A stretch of DNA of 64,000 nucleotides from positions 588,599 through 652,598 of the forward strand of contig NW_006921544.1 of the NCBI RefSeq assembly GCF_000340215.1, given 5' to 3'. Below, piece after piece: positions 33,517-46,800 of this stretch. The notes beneath the pieces were generated by a model, which saw only the letters and a program-made list of their open reading frames with translations, did no database searches and was not told where the DNA came from. The first letter of the stretch is position 1. Each line of letters begins with the position of its first letter. The position numbers and the translations under genes are program-made. Origin of the DNA: Pseudocercospora fijiensis CIRAD86. Lineage: Eukaryota; Ascomycota; Dothideomycetes; Mycosphaerellales; Mycosphaerellaceae.

Positions 33517-36500
33517 TAGCCGATATAGAATATCGAAATCGAACCCGGCGAGGTAGACGACCTATCTAGCCTATCGACCTATAACCCTAGTAACCTTAGG
33601 AATTCTACGAAGGTTGTTATAGTCCGTAGAGACCTATACAGTCTACTATATACCGTCTAGACAGTGCCGCTAGTGCTTAAAGGTCCCTACAATAACTAAT
33701 AGCTCTTTCTCGTATATCTAGTACTAGCGTTCTATATCAAGTATCTTCCTTAAAAAGAAGGCAATTAACTACTACCCTATTACGATAGGATAGCAGATAC
33801 AGTATGCTATAAAGCATTAGTCTTGATTTTTAATAGCTTAATCAGGTTAAAACAGTATAGTAAAGGAGTAGTAGTAAATCGCTCGTTTAAACTGTTAAGA
33901 GCCGCTTATGCTTTGTTACTGTATCTAAGCTCCCTTAAAGAATTATTCTTAGTTTCAGCAAGCTCAGTTAGCGGTACTATATAGCGTAAATAGCCCTTAA
34001 CAAACCGACGGTAGAAGTAAGTAAGACTAAAGAACGATAAGAGGTCTTTTACCATTATAAGCGTAGGCTATTTAGTAATAGTTTTAATACAATTAGGATT
34101 AGCCTTAATACTTTTAATAGAAACTAAGAAGCCTAGGAAGGGTACCTCCCTAGTAGTAAAGGTATATCTAGAAGGCTTACGATATAGGCTATAGGGTTAT
34201 AGGCAATTAAGGACCTTTCTAATAGTAGTCTAATAGTTAGTAATATTAGGTAAATATTTATAAATTAGAATGTCTTTACGATAGACAATTTATAGGTAGT
34301 GTAGTAGGCTAGACAAGGCACTTTTAATATAGGATTAGAATATACTAGGGATATTAGCTAGTCTAAAGGACATTGCTAACTATTTTAAATAGCTATAACG
34401 GGTACGGAATGTAGTCTTCTATTCGTTACCTTAGCGGATATAGATGCTATAGTATATATTCTTTAAATCTAACGTAGTATAGAAACAGGTACCTAATTAG
34501 CGGTCTAATATCTTATTAATAACTAGAAGTAGATAGCGGTATTTAGTAGTAATAGCATTTAGTCTACGATAATTAATCTATAGGCGTAGGCTACTATGCT
34601 TCTTTAAACTAAATAGGATCAGTATACTACTAGGACTATTGCTATATCTTATGCGCCTATTAGCTAGGTTCTTATCTAGGTATTCACTAAGAATAGCTAG
34701 CCCTTTTTTACTAAGGTTATATAGTAGGCCGAAAGGAACCTCTTTACGCTCTATTACTTTAAACTTATAATCTATCTCTTTTAATCGCGGAAGTATAGCG
34801 GCTAGATAGTGCTTAAATATATTAATATAGGTTTCTCGGATTAGAAGGGGAATGCGCTCGAGTTAGTTAGGCTCTATACTATTAGGTAGTTCCTCTTTCT
34901 TACTAGGGAGGTTCGTAATTAGGTTAGTAGCTATAAGATTACTAATAAATAGGACCCTAGCATTATTGGGGCATTTACTAGGGTTTATATAGTTAATGTC
35001 TTTCTTTTTGCTATTCTAAGGCGGTATTATTAGCAACCGAGGTCTATTTTTATAGTATAGTGCTTTAGTATAGAGTTACTAAGTACGATAGTAGCTCTAT
35101 AGTAGAGGTTATCTATATCGATAGTATAGTTAGCAAAGTTAGAAAGCCTCTCGCTACTAATACTATCCTATAGGACTAGCCTTATTAAACTAAGCAATAG
35201 TTAGTATATTAGCGCGGTATAATAGCTTTCGGTATAATAGCTTTAGATCTAGGTACTTAAGCTCGTTCTAACAGCTTTAGATCTAGGTACTTAGTAGTAC
35301 GGCAGTAGACCCCGTAGTAGTTCGGGTTAGTTTGGTTTAGTTTGCCAAGCCGAAACTCTAGTTTAGTTTAGGTTGGTTTGCTAAGCAACTATATAAGTAG
35401 CTAGTTCGAACTATATAATTTATCGGGTTTTAAGAAGTATAGGAATGTATACGTAGCTTTAAGCAAGCCCTTCGTAAGACTCGGCAGTATAGCCGGTAGC
35501 GTAGGCGGCATTTTTAGTCCTTAGTACTTATAGAATTTTCGAATCCTACTTAGGCTACGTAGTTGTATAAAGGTACTTATATAACCTTAAATCTATAGAC
35601 AATTAGCTAAGGGTACTAACTAATTAAAAGCACACACATATATATAAAGCATTATAGTTTAGTTCGGAAACTACACTCCTTAGGTATAAATTTCATCCTT
35701 TCGTTTACGGTTCAATTCCCTAACTAGTTAGCAGAATATCTTTATCTAGATCTAGGTAGAACTTATCGATTTCCCTCGAAGCTCTCCTTAAGAAGTTCTA
35801 ACACTTTCCTACTAAACTATTCTCTAATATTAAGTACTAGGATAGCTCCTCCCTCGATATCGGTATAGTATACGAAAGAGCTATAAAGCAGCTATATAGG
35901 GCGTTCTACTAGTTACTCACTATACTAACGCTAAGTACTAGTTCGTTCCTTAGAACTCTTAGTTATTTAGTAGATATTAAGGATAGCGTAGGCAGTAACT
36001 TCGTATTATATAAGGAGGTAGAGGCTACTATAGAGGAGTCCTTTAACCTATAGAAGATAGTAAAAGATATAGAGGCAGGTACAGGTCTAGGTACCTAGTT
36101 AAATTTCTAGTAGGTAGAGTATAAGGATATTTAGAGAGAGTATTAGGTAGAGTTGCGAAGGCAGGTATACAATATAGTCTAGAGAACAGGGATAATGCCT
36201 ATAACTATAAGTATTAGGTTCTTTAACCTTCCTCCTTTTTCCCTATTTTCTTTTTATAAAAATCCAAACTAATACAAATTAACTAGAATATCTATCTTCT
36301 TTTAGTTCTTTATAAGACCTAGTAGCATAGCCGATAGCGTAGCCGGCAACGTAGCTAGTAGCGTAGTTAGCCTTTTTACTCCTTAGTACTAACGGGATTT
36401 TCGAAGACTTCTATAATGTTCTCCTCTATACGGCTAATAAAGTATACTATACTATATATATATGCTTAGAGAGTATTTAGAGCGCGGTATACAGCGCCGT

Positions 36501-36589
36501 ATAACAGCGGCTTATTTCGTATATAGAAACGCTTGTAGATAATACTAATAATATCCTTCCTACTAGGATATCTATCCTACCTACTACTA

Positions 36590-37205
36590 TCTCGAATATA
36601 GACATTCTAGCCTTTAAGAATCTAATCGAGGGCTTTAAAATCCTTATCTATAATCGTAATACGCTTCGCGTAGATAGCTATAAGGTTGACCGCTAAAATA
36701 GTATTAGTATAGTTCGAAAAGAGATAGAAGAGAAATATATATTTAAAAATACGAACTAGGTAGGCTTCTATAGCCTCCTAAAAGGCCTCTAGTACGGAGG
36801 CTTAAAAGCGACAGTCCGCTATCTAGCCTTAGGCAATCTCGCGAACAAGTCGTCTAAAAGGAGTTTTAGCTACTAGGAGTCTACTATACTTCTAATAATT
36901 CCGAATTTTGCGAAGGGCTACGGCTAAGGAGGGATTAGTAAAAAGGAGTAAAGATGCCGGCTACGCTGCCGGCTATAGAAGAAAAAACTTACTTCCTAGG
37001 CGATTGTTACTACTAGTAGTAGAAGCGCTAGTCGTTATCTTCCGCGGAGCCTTGCCCGTAACGGTCTTTCTACTACTAGCGGTAGCGGTAGTAGCCTTCT
37101 TGCGTTAATATACTATAGTCTTTCTAGTAGTACCGATCTTATTACGACCCGTAGTAGTAGTAGGCCCTTTCTTACGAGACGTCGTAACTTAGTCGAGTAG
37201 ATTCG
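36590..37205 (-). pseudogene. Histone-H3-like gene B, copy 2
   Basis: It is the inverted equivalent of 7447-8105. The alpha-2 exon is visible on the minus strand around 36760-36800 as an EAYLVRIFK-like stretch, and the KR-rich tail lies near 36990-37150. Both introns are still recognisable; the first contains the GCCGGC island at 36955-36980. RIP damage is independent in part from copy 1, which supports the shared residues as original. Confidence 0.75.
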
Positions 37206-37207
37206 CT

Positions 37208-37462
37208 ATTACGAAAGTCGTCGAATTAATAAAAAAGTGCGTTACGAAGGTATACGAAGGCGCGCGCGGAGCGAGGATATTACGGTAGTAGTAGATATAG
37301 AGCGTAGAGGTATAGGAGTCGATACGAAGGTTATATAAAGCGAGAGAGGTACTATCGCGGTATTACTAGGCAATAGAGTAAGCTTCGCGTAAGCCTACCT
37401 TATAGTAACGTTAGAGCAAATAAAGAAGGCAGGTATAGCTAAAATAGGCAGGTACGGCAACG
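37208..37462 (+). pseudogene. 80-codon ORF, copy 2
   Basis: The frame reads KKVRYEGIRRRARSEDIT and continues through RRGIGVDTKVI to KKAGIA with two in-frame stops. It matches the intact ORF at 7195-7437 and is again divergent from the H3-like gene B copy. Confidence 0.55.
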
Positions 37463-37590
37463 TTAAAAATATAGCCGGCACCTATAGCCGGTATAATAGG
37501 GTAGGCTATACTAAACAAAGTAGCTATTTTATAGGAAGAAGCTTACTTCCGTCTCTATATACCGCCTACGAGTGCCGGCTATACCTCTGA

Positions 37591-38505
37591 ATTTAACTCC
37601 GCCCTATCTCTAAGGCTAAGGTACCGAGTAGAAACCTAGTATCTTATATTTACTTAGTTGTTACGGAGCGCTTATAGGTAAGGTATTAAAAAGTTATATA
37701 AAAAAAGTACGAGAATAGCATCCTAAGATACAGGTCGTAAGTAAATAAGAGTAGGACGCCTAGTTATTTGTATAGTACGTTACTCTAAACGACTAAGAGC
37801 CTATATTATCTCGTGCTTCGCGCGTATACTTAACCTTACCTCGCCGCGGACGTAGAGTATTAAGATTGCCTATAAGGTACGACCGTCTATAAGGTACGAC
37901 CGTCTAGTATAGTCGTTAGTAGGACCTATATTTGCTATACTTATCGAGGTAGCTTATACTTCGCGGTTATACTTAACCTTACCTAGCCGCGGAGGTAGAG
38001 TATTAAGATTGCCTATAAGGTACGACCGTCTATAAGGTACGACCGTCTATTATAGTTATTAGGAGGACCTGCATTTGCTATACTTATCGAGGTAGCTTAT
38101 ACTTCGCGGTTATACTTAACCTTACCTAGCCGCGGAGGTAGAGTATTAAGATTGCCTATAAGGTACGACCGTCTATAAGGTACGACCGTCTATTATAGTT
38201 ATTAGTAGGACCTGCATTTGCTATACTTGTCGAGGTAGCTTATACTTCGCGGTTATACTTAACCTTACCTAGCCGCGGAGGTAGAGTATTAAGATTGCCT
38301 ATAAGATACGACCGTCTATAAGGTACGACCGTCTATTATAGTCGTTAGTAGGACCTACATTTGCTATACTTGTCGAGGTAGCTTATTAGAAGGAAGCCGT
38401 AACCCTTTATACCTTACTTTTTAACGCTCCGCGAAACCCGGGTAAATATAAGGCGCTAGGGTTTTACTTCGTACCTTAGATTTAGGTACGGCGTAGAGAT
38501 AGAAT
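37591..38505. mobile_element. Nested TIR element, copy 2 version
   Basis: Its ends (TTTAACTCCGCC... and ...GGTACGGCGTAGAG) correspond to the ends of 5905-6926, but the interior is a tandem array instead of the coding-like tract. Confidence 0.55.
37811..38388. repeat. Four tandem copies of a 143-bp unit
   Basis: TATACTTCGCGGTTATACTT recurs at about 37955, 38098 and 38241, after a diverged first unit at 37811. Each unit also contains a doubled 17-bp CTATAAGGTACGACCGT. Confidence 0.9.
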
Positions 38506-38589
38506 AAGTATAGCCGGCACCTATAGCCGGCAAAAAGATGCGAAAATAGGCCTCTACCTAGGTTAATCTAACGACTAAATATAAACTCT

Positions 38590-39366
38590 AATTAATGCGC
38601 TATTAACCGACGCCGAATTTTAGCTAGAAGCTATATATCTTTATATTAAAGAGTAACCGGCTTCGTATAGATAGTAAAGAGGTTTAAAAGCTTAAACTCG
38701 GTTACGAGAAATGCCTCTATAGCTTCCTAAAGAGTACTAACTGCCTTAGCCGTAAATCGTATACTAGACTTAAAATCTAATATAATTTCTCGAACGAGTC
38801 GCTAGAAGGGAGTCTTAGGGATTAAAAGCTCGGTCCCTCTTTTTTCTTAGAATAGCCGGATCTCGCGAAGGGTAATAGTACCTAGTTTAAAGCGCCGCTT
38901 CTTTATCGTTAAGACCTGCCTTTTACCCTTTTTTCTAATAGAAGAATAACTTTTCTTCGCGATAGCCTTCGTCCGCCTACTCTTTTTAGCTAGCTTAGCC
39001 TACTTGCTTTTTAGTACTATTTTCCGAGGAACCCCCTTCCTTTATATAAACTGCGGATAGCCCTCTTCTTCCGATATCTCGTTCTCGCTACAGTCTTCCT
39101 ATACTTAGCTTACTTTACCCTTACCCTTATCTAAGTTCTAAAGGTATCTTTATACGCATTCGGGCGACGAAGGTATATTAGTAAGACCTAGAAAATCAAT
39201 AAGCCTATAATCGTAAAGAATTATTTATACTTCTTACCTCCTAAATTAAATAGTCTTCTATTAAACCGTCTTAGTAGGTCCTCGTTAGATTCGTACTTAG
39301 GATAGTCGCTAAAGGAAGGGGAGGGGGCCGACTTAGTAAGGCCGGAAGAGCCGAATTCTTAAGGTA
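38590..39366 (-). pseudogene. Histone-H3-like gene A, copy 2
   Basis: It is the inverted equivalent of 5030-5840. The ATG of copy 1 reads ATA at 39366-39364. The fold region at about 38620-38890 shows the same RGTELLI and RLV landmarks with partly different RIP stops. The basic tail lies between 38890 and 39110. A GCCGGC island lies just downstream at 38508-38532. Confidence 0.75.
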
Positions 39367-39539
39367 TATTTGTCTTTAAGAATATAGGGAAAGGGAAGAA
39401 GGAGAGGAAGAGCGAATAGAGAATTAGAAATGATTAGTAGGTAAGCGGGGTAGGTTGCTATAGCAACTAGTCTGTTTAGGAATTCGAAACATATTCGGGA
39501 TATATACCGGCTATATACGCCGGCTATATACGCCGGCTA

Positions 39540-42500
39540 TATTACCTTCTACGTAAGCGCTTCGCCTCCTTAAAGCTACTCTAAGCCTATATACGCTTCC
39601 GCTTCTCGACCTAGTATTACCTTCTATCTCTACCCTCCTCCTCTTCGTTATCGCTAATAAGGGTTTCGCTTAGACTAAATTTTGCAATCTCTTCGCGTTA
39701 CTAGGTTTCTTCGATCTTATAGTTTTCTAACTCCTCGATTAAGTCCTTTAGTATAATCTTTAGTATCCTACCTTAGCGACTCTAGTAGAGGAGATAGTAT
39801 CGGAATACTATAATAGATTCGAAGGTAGTAGGCGAATATATTAGATTAAAGGGGCCCTAGTAACGAGCGTTACTAAAAGACCTCTTATAGCCTATACCTA
39901 CGCTCGGTATAGTAAGGACGTCCCGAGCGACCGACGCTATCGTTAGAAACTTAGGCTCTAACCGCTACTATATCGCGAGAATATCGTCTCCGAATTCGTC
40001 TAGAAGACCGGTAAGATCTAGAGATTATTAGCCCTCTTTCCGAGCCTACGGGTTTAGTACTTACTTACGCGCCGATAGAGTTCGAACTCTTCTTCGTTTA
40101 CTTTAGTAGTTGCTTCCTCTTCTACCTCTACTTCCTATCTACGAAAATATTAGAGCCTTCTTAGCCTTCTTTTTCTTTATACGAGCTATATTTAGACTAG
40201 TTTCTTTCCGACGCTTATAGAATATCTTTTCTAGAATATTCTAGTAACGCTTAGGCTATTTATCGTCCCCCTTCTATTCTAGCCTCTACTAGTATATATC
40301 CTTTTCTACCGGGTTAAGTAAGTACGTAACGCTATAGATATCCCCGAACGACTAAAAGGTAGTACTATAATATTTATATAACTTAGGATAGGAGGTATTG
40401 TTAGAGCTAAAGAGGCTATACGTAATTGGTATATAATTAGACCGAGTAAAGCTAGGGTCTTAATACCTTAGGTAGGGCTTAGCGCTTTAGCGTTAGGCTA
40501 ATATACCTACCTTCCTCCCTCTCCTCCTAGATCCTTGTTAAATACTATTTATACCTGCTACTACCCTATCTACCTACTAATATACCCTAATTATATAGTA
40601 TTCGATCTACCCTATAAGGGCAGTCGCTAGATAGTCCTTATTTCAAGCTTTTAGTAGTATAGCTACGAAAACTACTAAGGCCGCTTTTGCTATCGCTTAT
40701 TCTATACGATATTCTAGGTATCGGTTTTAGGGCGCTTAATAAGGTCCTTTTAAAGAGCCTCGAATCGGTTATATCTCTATAAGCTCGAGTTCGTATATAT
40801 TACAAGACGACGAAGCTAGAGAAAAAGAGTTAGAACTATACTAGGTTACCGGCTATAGGTACCGGCTACGGACAAAAGTTATACCTTATATAAAACGAGA
40901 GCGAGGCTTTCTAGCTTATCCCGTCTTATTGCTATAACGAGTTTCTCGACTTTCGACTTTGCTTTATCCTTATCTAGGATCTTCTATTAGTCGTCGTTTA
41001 ATAGTGCAATTTTAAGCGTCTTAAAGAGGGCTCGGATCGCGATTTAAACTGTATAAGCGAGGTAGGGAAACTTCTATAGTAATATAACTAGTAAGTACTT
41101 CGGCTCCGATTCCTCCGATTTAAAAGGGCTAGGGCTATTACTAGGGTCCTCTTTATCTTTATTATCGTACGTATCCGGAATCGTAGCGAGCTTAATATTC
41201 AGAAGATTAAGCTAGATTATAGACGTTATAATCTCCTCTATATACTCGACCCTATCGATACGATTAGCAATTTTAAAGATATATATAAGTAAATCGTATA
41301 TATAACGCCTTATATAATATTCGATTATTACTAGCGTTATCCGTAGTAATCGAGATTAGTTTCGTTATTACGCCGACCCTGTCTATTACTATATAGATAA
41401 GCTTCGCTATATCCTTACTAGTATAGGAACCTAGAATTTTAGGGAATCCGATTATAAGTTCCTAGAGTTTCTAATCCGAATTAATAAAGTATAGTATAAT
41501 CGAGAGGAAGGAGGCTCTTATAGTCCGGCTTAACTAGCTATCGATAGCAATAGCTACTCGGCGAGTATTACGGAGGATCTCCCGAATATCGTCTAACGTA
41601 GCCTCTTTATTCTTTTCGAATATAGTACGCTAGGTTGTCGCGCCGAGAAATAGGGGGGAGGGGGGTAAGTTTGTAAGATATAGGTATATCTTCTATATAG
41701 ACTCCCTTTCGTAGAAGTCTTCCGGAAGGCCGTTTATAGCTAGCATTTCGTTTGCTAGTTGCTTAAAGTCTTCGGCGGAGAAATCGGTAGCCTTTAGTCC
41801 TTAAGCTTCCTTTAGCGTAGCCTATAATAATTAGCTAGATCTATACGGTTAATTATAGTAGCCGGCAGCTATAGCCGGTAGCTATAGCCGGCATTTTAGA
41901 AGACGTACCTCTTTCTAGAACGCTATATCTATATTAACCCTTATCTCTCCTTAAGATTCCCGATACTGTTTAGAATAGAGATAGTTAGTAGGCGATAAAT
42001 TCCTATCCCCTAGTCTCGGGTGTTTTAAGATTAAACCGTAGAAGTTGCAGATAATAACTAGTTAACCTTTTAGTCGAGAACTCGTATAACGGTGTAATGC
42101 CCCCTCTGTAGAGAACTTCTAGAATATATCCGTTCGCTCCTTACTACCCTATCGCATCGAGTACTTCCGTAGTTTATACTCCTTTAAACGTAAGTATATA
42201 GGGAACGATATCTTATAGACCTATTAATTAAACTACTCGGTATACTCGGGTTTCTAAAGATACGCCTAGCTAGCCTTTTCGAATATATCCGGGTTAATAC
42301 TCGATATTCTTATATCTCCGAATAACCTTCTACTTAGACTCCGTAAAGGTAAGGACTAGGTAGTAGTACCCTATAATAAATTCCTACTACTAGGATTCGG
42401 AGAGGATAAATCTAGCCCTAATCGTCGTCTAGTACTCGATAGGCTCGAAGGCGAGTATATAACCTCCTCTCGACGTTGTCGTAGTCTCGTTCGTATACTA

Positions 42501-42562
42501 GACTATTTCGACTGTCGTCTCGTTATTACCCTTCCTAGTATAGCGCCTAGTATATATATAAT
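39540..42562 (-). pseudogene. hAT transposase, copy 2, truncated and interrupted
   Basis: It is the inverted equivalent of about 1757-4860. The dimerisation motif lies near 39880-39960 and the TDNASNN-type motif near 41310-41350. About 300 bp, including part of the region between these motifs, is replaced by the dispersed repeat at 40405-40680. The introns with GCCGGC islands at 40848-40872 and 41858-41895 remain in place. Confidence 0.8.
40405..40640 (+). repeat. Dispersed repeat, copy 3, inserted in hAT copy 2
   Basis: It is about 200 bp closely similar to 11270-11440. The host sequence corresponding to about 3670-3985 of copy 1 is missing at this point, so the insertion came with a deletion. 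Confidence 0.65.
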
Positions 42563-43616
42563 TAGCAGCTTACTACTAATCTAAGGACCGCGCCTACGCG
42601 CGCGAAATTCTTAGTAGTCCGCTAAGACCGGAATAATTAGCTAAGAATTTTTATAGACCCGATTATACTATTAAAGTTAACGTAGAATTTAACTTACTAC
42701 GCGTTACTATAGGCACCGTGCGCTATAGAAGTAATGCCGCGCTAAAGTTTACGTAGAATTTAACTTACCTCGCGTTTCTTCGGATACGGCGGGTAGTAGA
42801 AGGGATACCGCATTAAAGTTAATATATACTTTAACGTACCTAAACGATAGACTCTTCTAAACAACCTACCGACCTAATAAAAGTTTTACGTAGAATTGCA
42901 CTTGCTTTGATAAAAGTTCTACGTAGAATTTAATCAACCTTATATAACCTATCGACCGACTTCCCTTCTATAACCTATCGACCTAATAAAGGTTTTACTT
43001 AACATTCGACGAGCTAACCTACTACCTATATAACAATCTCACGTTCTCTAGAACCGACCCGCGCGCTTCTAAGGGTATAATTTTTATTAAAATCGGATGA
43101 AAATTAATAAAGATATTAACCGCCGAAGTAGGAGCTAATACTAGCTAAAACTAGCTAATGCTAGCTAATACTAGATTAGAAGGTCGTCGATTAATATAAA
43201 AATTTTACGTTCTATAGAACCGACCCGCGCGCTCCTAACGGTACGATTTTATTAAAATCGGATTGATATTTATTAAGATATATATAGGATACCTTGTATT
43301 CTATAGCTATCTAGTCTAGGGGCGCCCCTATATAATAGCCTATATAGTACTAAGTATTAGCCTAATCGGGGGGGGGGGGGGGGGGGGCGAAAGTAAGGCT
43401 CTAGAGCGTCTAGTAGGTATAGCGACTTTTTTTTATACTTAGGGTCGCCCCCGAAGTTAGGGTTTCTTATACAAAAGTAGCCGGCTAGCGGAACTACTTT
43501 AGGAGCGGAACCGCCTTATATAGAAATTGTATCCTAGTATATTCGGAGGATATATATAGGAGAGTAGTATCTTAAGTTCCTTAACTCTTATAACTACTTC
43601 CTCTATCCTACTTATA
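42563..43616. other. Non-coding spacer with short direct repeats
   Basis: No coding frame was seen. Four or five imperfect copies of TTACGTAGAATTTAAC lie at 42675-42930. A 57-bp direct repeat beginning ACGTTCT and ending ATTAAAATCGGAT occurs at 43041-43097 and 43207-43263. A 20-base G run lies at 43368-43387. Confidence 0.6.
43368..43387. repeat. (G)20 homopolymer
   Basis: Twenty consecutive G, unusual in this sequence. The length may be affected by sequencing error. Confidence 0.85.
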
Positions 43617-43680
43617 ACGTTACGAAAACTTTTTTTCCGATCGCGTCGATCCTATCGATCCTAAGGATCGCTTAGGATTA
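43617..43680 (+). repeat. Left terminal inverted repeat
   Basis: CGTTACGAAAAC, seven T, CCGATCGCGTCGATCC and further GATCC repeats. It pairs with 63660-63739. Confidence 0.7.
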
Positions 43681-43872
43681 TATAGGGGAACTTTAATATA
43701 TATAGGATTACTCTAGGTTACTCGCGGTTATAGTTATTAATATTTGTACTATTCGTATATTGCTATATTAATACTTATCGACTCGTCGACTCCGAGCTAG
43801 TCGTATTAGTTAACTCGGTCTAAACTAGAATATACTAGTAGTACTATATGTTTAAGTATATTACTATTACTA

Positions 43873-46800
43873 TTAACCGTTATTACGGTATATCGCTATA
43901 TCCTGTCTTATACGTTCTTTATTAACTATAAAATCATTCTTCGCCGCTTTAGTATTATTGTCCTCTATGTTTCGGAGGTACGATTTCTATATACTCTACT
44001 TAGCTCGTTGCCTTCTTATTACTCGCCTGTAAGCCTTTATAGCTCGTATTTCCTTATCCTCCTATTCCTCGTCGTAAATTGTATTATACGTCTCGAAGTT
44101 AACTATATTATTAATATAGCGAGTCCTATACGGGGCGCCTTCGTCTATAGGTACGGCGTATAACGTATAATATACTAGTAGTAGGCTATATACCCGTCGC
44201 CCTTTAAGTCTACTATAGTACGGTAAAAGACGTTGTAGCCGAATTCTCGTTAGACTCTACGTATCCTTATACTCGCTCTTGTCGTTAATATAGTCGTAAA
44301 GCTTAACAAAAACACCCGTAACGGGCCTCCGTTTCGTCCTAAGCCCCTTCCCGTATTTAATTCCTATTTCTATATTAATCGAGATTATATACTTAAGTTG
44401 CGCTAGTAGGCGACCGCCGAATCGAACTGCTAATTTATTAGGAGTTTCTATATAATTAACGTTGTATTCCTATACCTATATAAAATTATAACGTCTGTTG
44501 CCGTAGAGCCCCTCCTAGTTTAGTATATATCTCGCGAAGTTAGCTACTACTACGTTAGGATATTCTATATCCTTACCCGTAGGTTTCTAGTATCGGATTC
44601 TACCGTAGAAGTAGATCTCTATATCTAGGATGTATATATAGTCCCTTACGATATCGTTAGGGTCGGCTATAGTACTTAATACGATATTCTTATCGTAGGC
44701 ACCCTATTGCCGTATAAATACCGCAATCGCTTATCGGAAGTCGCGACCTAGGTTCTCTTCTATTGTAGCTATAGCCTCTCTTATCGTAATCTACTTAACC
44801 GATTTCTTTCCGTTCCTCTATTCCTCGGATTCGTATCCTACGATGTCCTCTACTAGCCGTACTATAGTTAGTATTATTAGCTATTATATATATTCCTTAA
44901 CGGTGCGAGCACTTATAGGGATTGCTATATATTCTTTATCGTCTTCGGCCTATATGTTTAATCTATTAGTATCGCTTTCTAGAATACTTTCTTCCTAGCT
45001 AGGCTTCTTATTTATTAGCCGAAATGCAAGCTTTAGTAGTTCGTAGTGTTTGTGCTCGAAATAGCTAGTATTTAAGTCTAGAAGATTGCCGAACGTCTCA
45101 ATATAGCTCGGGGTATATGTTATGCCGTAGAATTTCGGTATATTAAAGTGCCCTTCTATTTGTACTATTATTAGCTCGTTAGCTTCGTCGTCCTCGTCGG
45201 TTGTAACTATATCGTCGTTATTTAAATCGTCCGTTCTTCGCGTAGTAGCCTTCGCCTCCTACTAGGCTCTCTTCTATGCCTTTATTACCCTATATAGGCG
45301 AAATCTATTCTTCTATTCGTTTATCCGGTATAATACTATCCTTAGATACTTAACTGTTTCGTCGTTATAGCATCTATATATCGCTAGAACGGTAAAGTCT
45401 ACTAGTATACGTAGGAATCTTATCGCCTACGGTTAACGTACCTCCTCGAGTAGTAGTATAAATACGACTAATAAGACTCGTAGGACGCTTTACTATTCTT
45501 AGCCTATCTATTAAGTAACTGCGGAGTAGTAGTAGAACTTGCGAAGATTAGTATATACGGGTATATACGCGAACCGTCTATCTAGTATCGTATTAATAAT
45601 CCCTTATACTACTGCTTTCCCTGCCTTTCTTGTTTTAGTAGATAGCTCCCTACTCGCGGTCGAGTCGGTAACTAGTCGGTATCTCCTCGTTTTTGTATAC
45701 CTTATCTTGTCTACTAGTAGGTCCGTAGTCTATTAGATTACGTATATTAGCACTCCTTTTAGTAGCTAGCATAGTATATCTACTACTAAAGACCGGTATA
45801 TATCGACGTCTTTCTAGCGCTATATAAAGCAATCGATATCGTAGACGTTCTACGGATCCTTCGCTATATATTCGCCTCTACGTTGCCCTAGATATCGCTA
45901 CTTCGTAGAGTCGTATAACCGCTATTCTACTATAATATCGAGGTTCTCTCGTTCTATCGGATATACTAGGCAACTTAGACAATGTATATTTGTTTTAACT
46001 CCGGTAATTCTAACTTACTTAACATTACTACTAGGGTTAGAAAGCACCTACGCGTCGCGCTATCTACGTAGATAATGTCCTAGCCCTCGCCGTCGGCCGC
46101 TTTTATAGCGGAGCGAAAGATATACGCTATAGATATATAATATATACTGTTTTTAGTAAAACTATCGCTATCCTTAACGACCGGTAGTAGTCCTAGTAAG
46201 ATCGTACCGGGTCTATTATTCGCGTTGTATGCTTGTACGTATAGTTTTCCGATAGTAAGGTATATAGGGTATACTATTAAGTTACCTTAGTAGTTAGTTA
46301 TCTGCGTTTTATCGGTTTATACGATTAGAGGTATAATCGTTGCGCTGTCTATGTTTATCTTACTCTAGGTATCCTACTACTAGTCTACTAACGCTATATT
46401 AGAGTAGATTCGCTTTAGTAGGTCGTTAGTCGTCTATACTCGATATAGCTTATATACTAGATTATTCCTAAAGCTACTATAACCTATTAAGAATATTACT
46501 GCTTTCTTAACGGATCGGTATCGTAGTACTAGTTCCGTACTACCGTAACCCGTTCGACTTGTCGGAAGGTATAGCTTTCGAACCTTTATTTTACCTACTG
46601 CCCTCGATAGTAGTATACCGCCGGCTCGTAGTTTCGACGTTATAACCTTTGCGCCTTTCTAGCTTAGTAGATCGTATAGTAGTACTAGCCTCTCGTCTTC
46701 GAAAAGCCTCGTAATTATATATCTAGATATTCTCTCTCTCTTTAAGAATTATATAAAGATTATATCGAATAGTAACTTAAATATTCCGTATTCGCCCGAA

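Larger units (their letters stand above)
31738..35200 (-). pseudogene. pol: Chromovirus (Ty3/Gypsy) pol, RIP-degraded, with gap
   Basis: This is a retrotransposon polyprotein relic. On the minus strand, the RT region near 34560-34600 reads IDYRRLNAITTKYRYLL, then FYTTLDLKNIYYSIYI. The YxDD position near 34265-34290 reads VYRKDILIY, and EVPFLGFLVSIKSIKANP follows. Connection-domain sequence FFSLTYFYRRFVKGYL lies near 34010-34050. After the gap come integrase C-terminal landmarks (GDIAILNTKNLYIRKY near 32150) and a chromodomain near 31780-31860 (KKEYLLR, QGYTPK). The 5' part, from protease on, is cut by hAT copy 2 at 35306. It is in the same family as 9385-10005. Confidence 0.85.
35306..42562 (-). 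mobile_element. hAT-like DNA transposon with cargo genes, copy 2 (inverted, truncated)
   Basis: It is collinear with 1757-9384 in reverse. It starts at the same terminus (TAGACCCCGTAGTAGTTCGG at 35306) and ends abruptly at about 42562, inside the hAT transposase N-terminal region. It differs from copy 1 by the content of the nested TIR element, and by an insertion with an associated deletion at 40405-40680. With copy 1 it forms a large inverted repeat whose arms are about 26 kb apart. Confidence 0.85.

Noticed and set aside
36908..37108. 66-codon plus-strand ORF
   Set aside because: It is antisense to the H3-like gene B copy and includes the GCCGGC intron.
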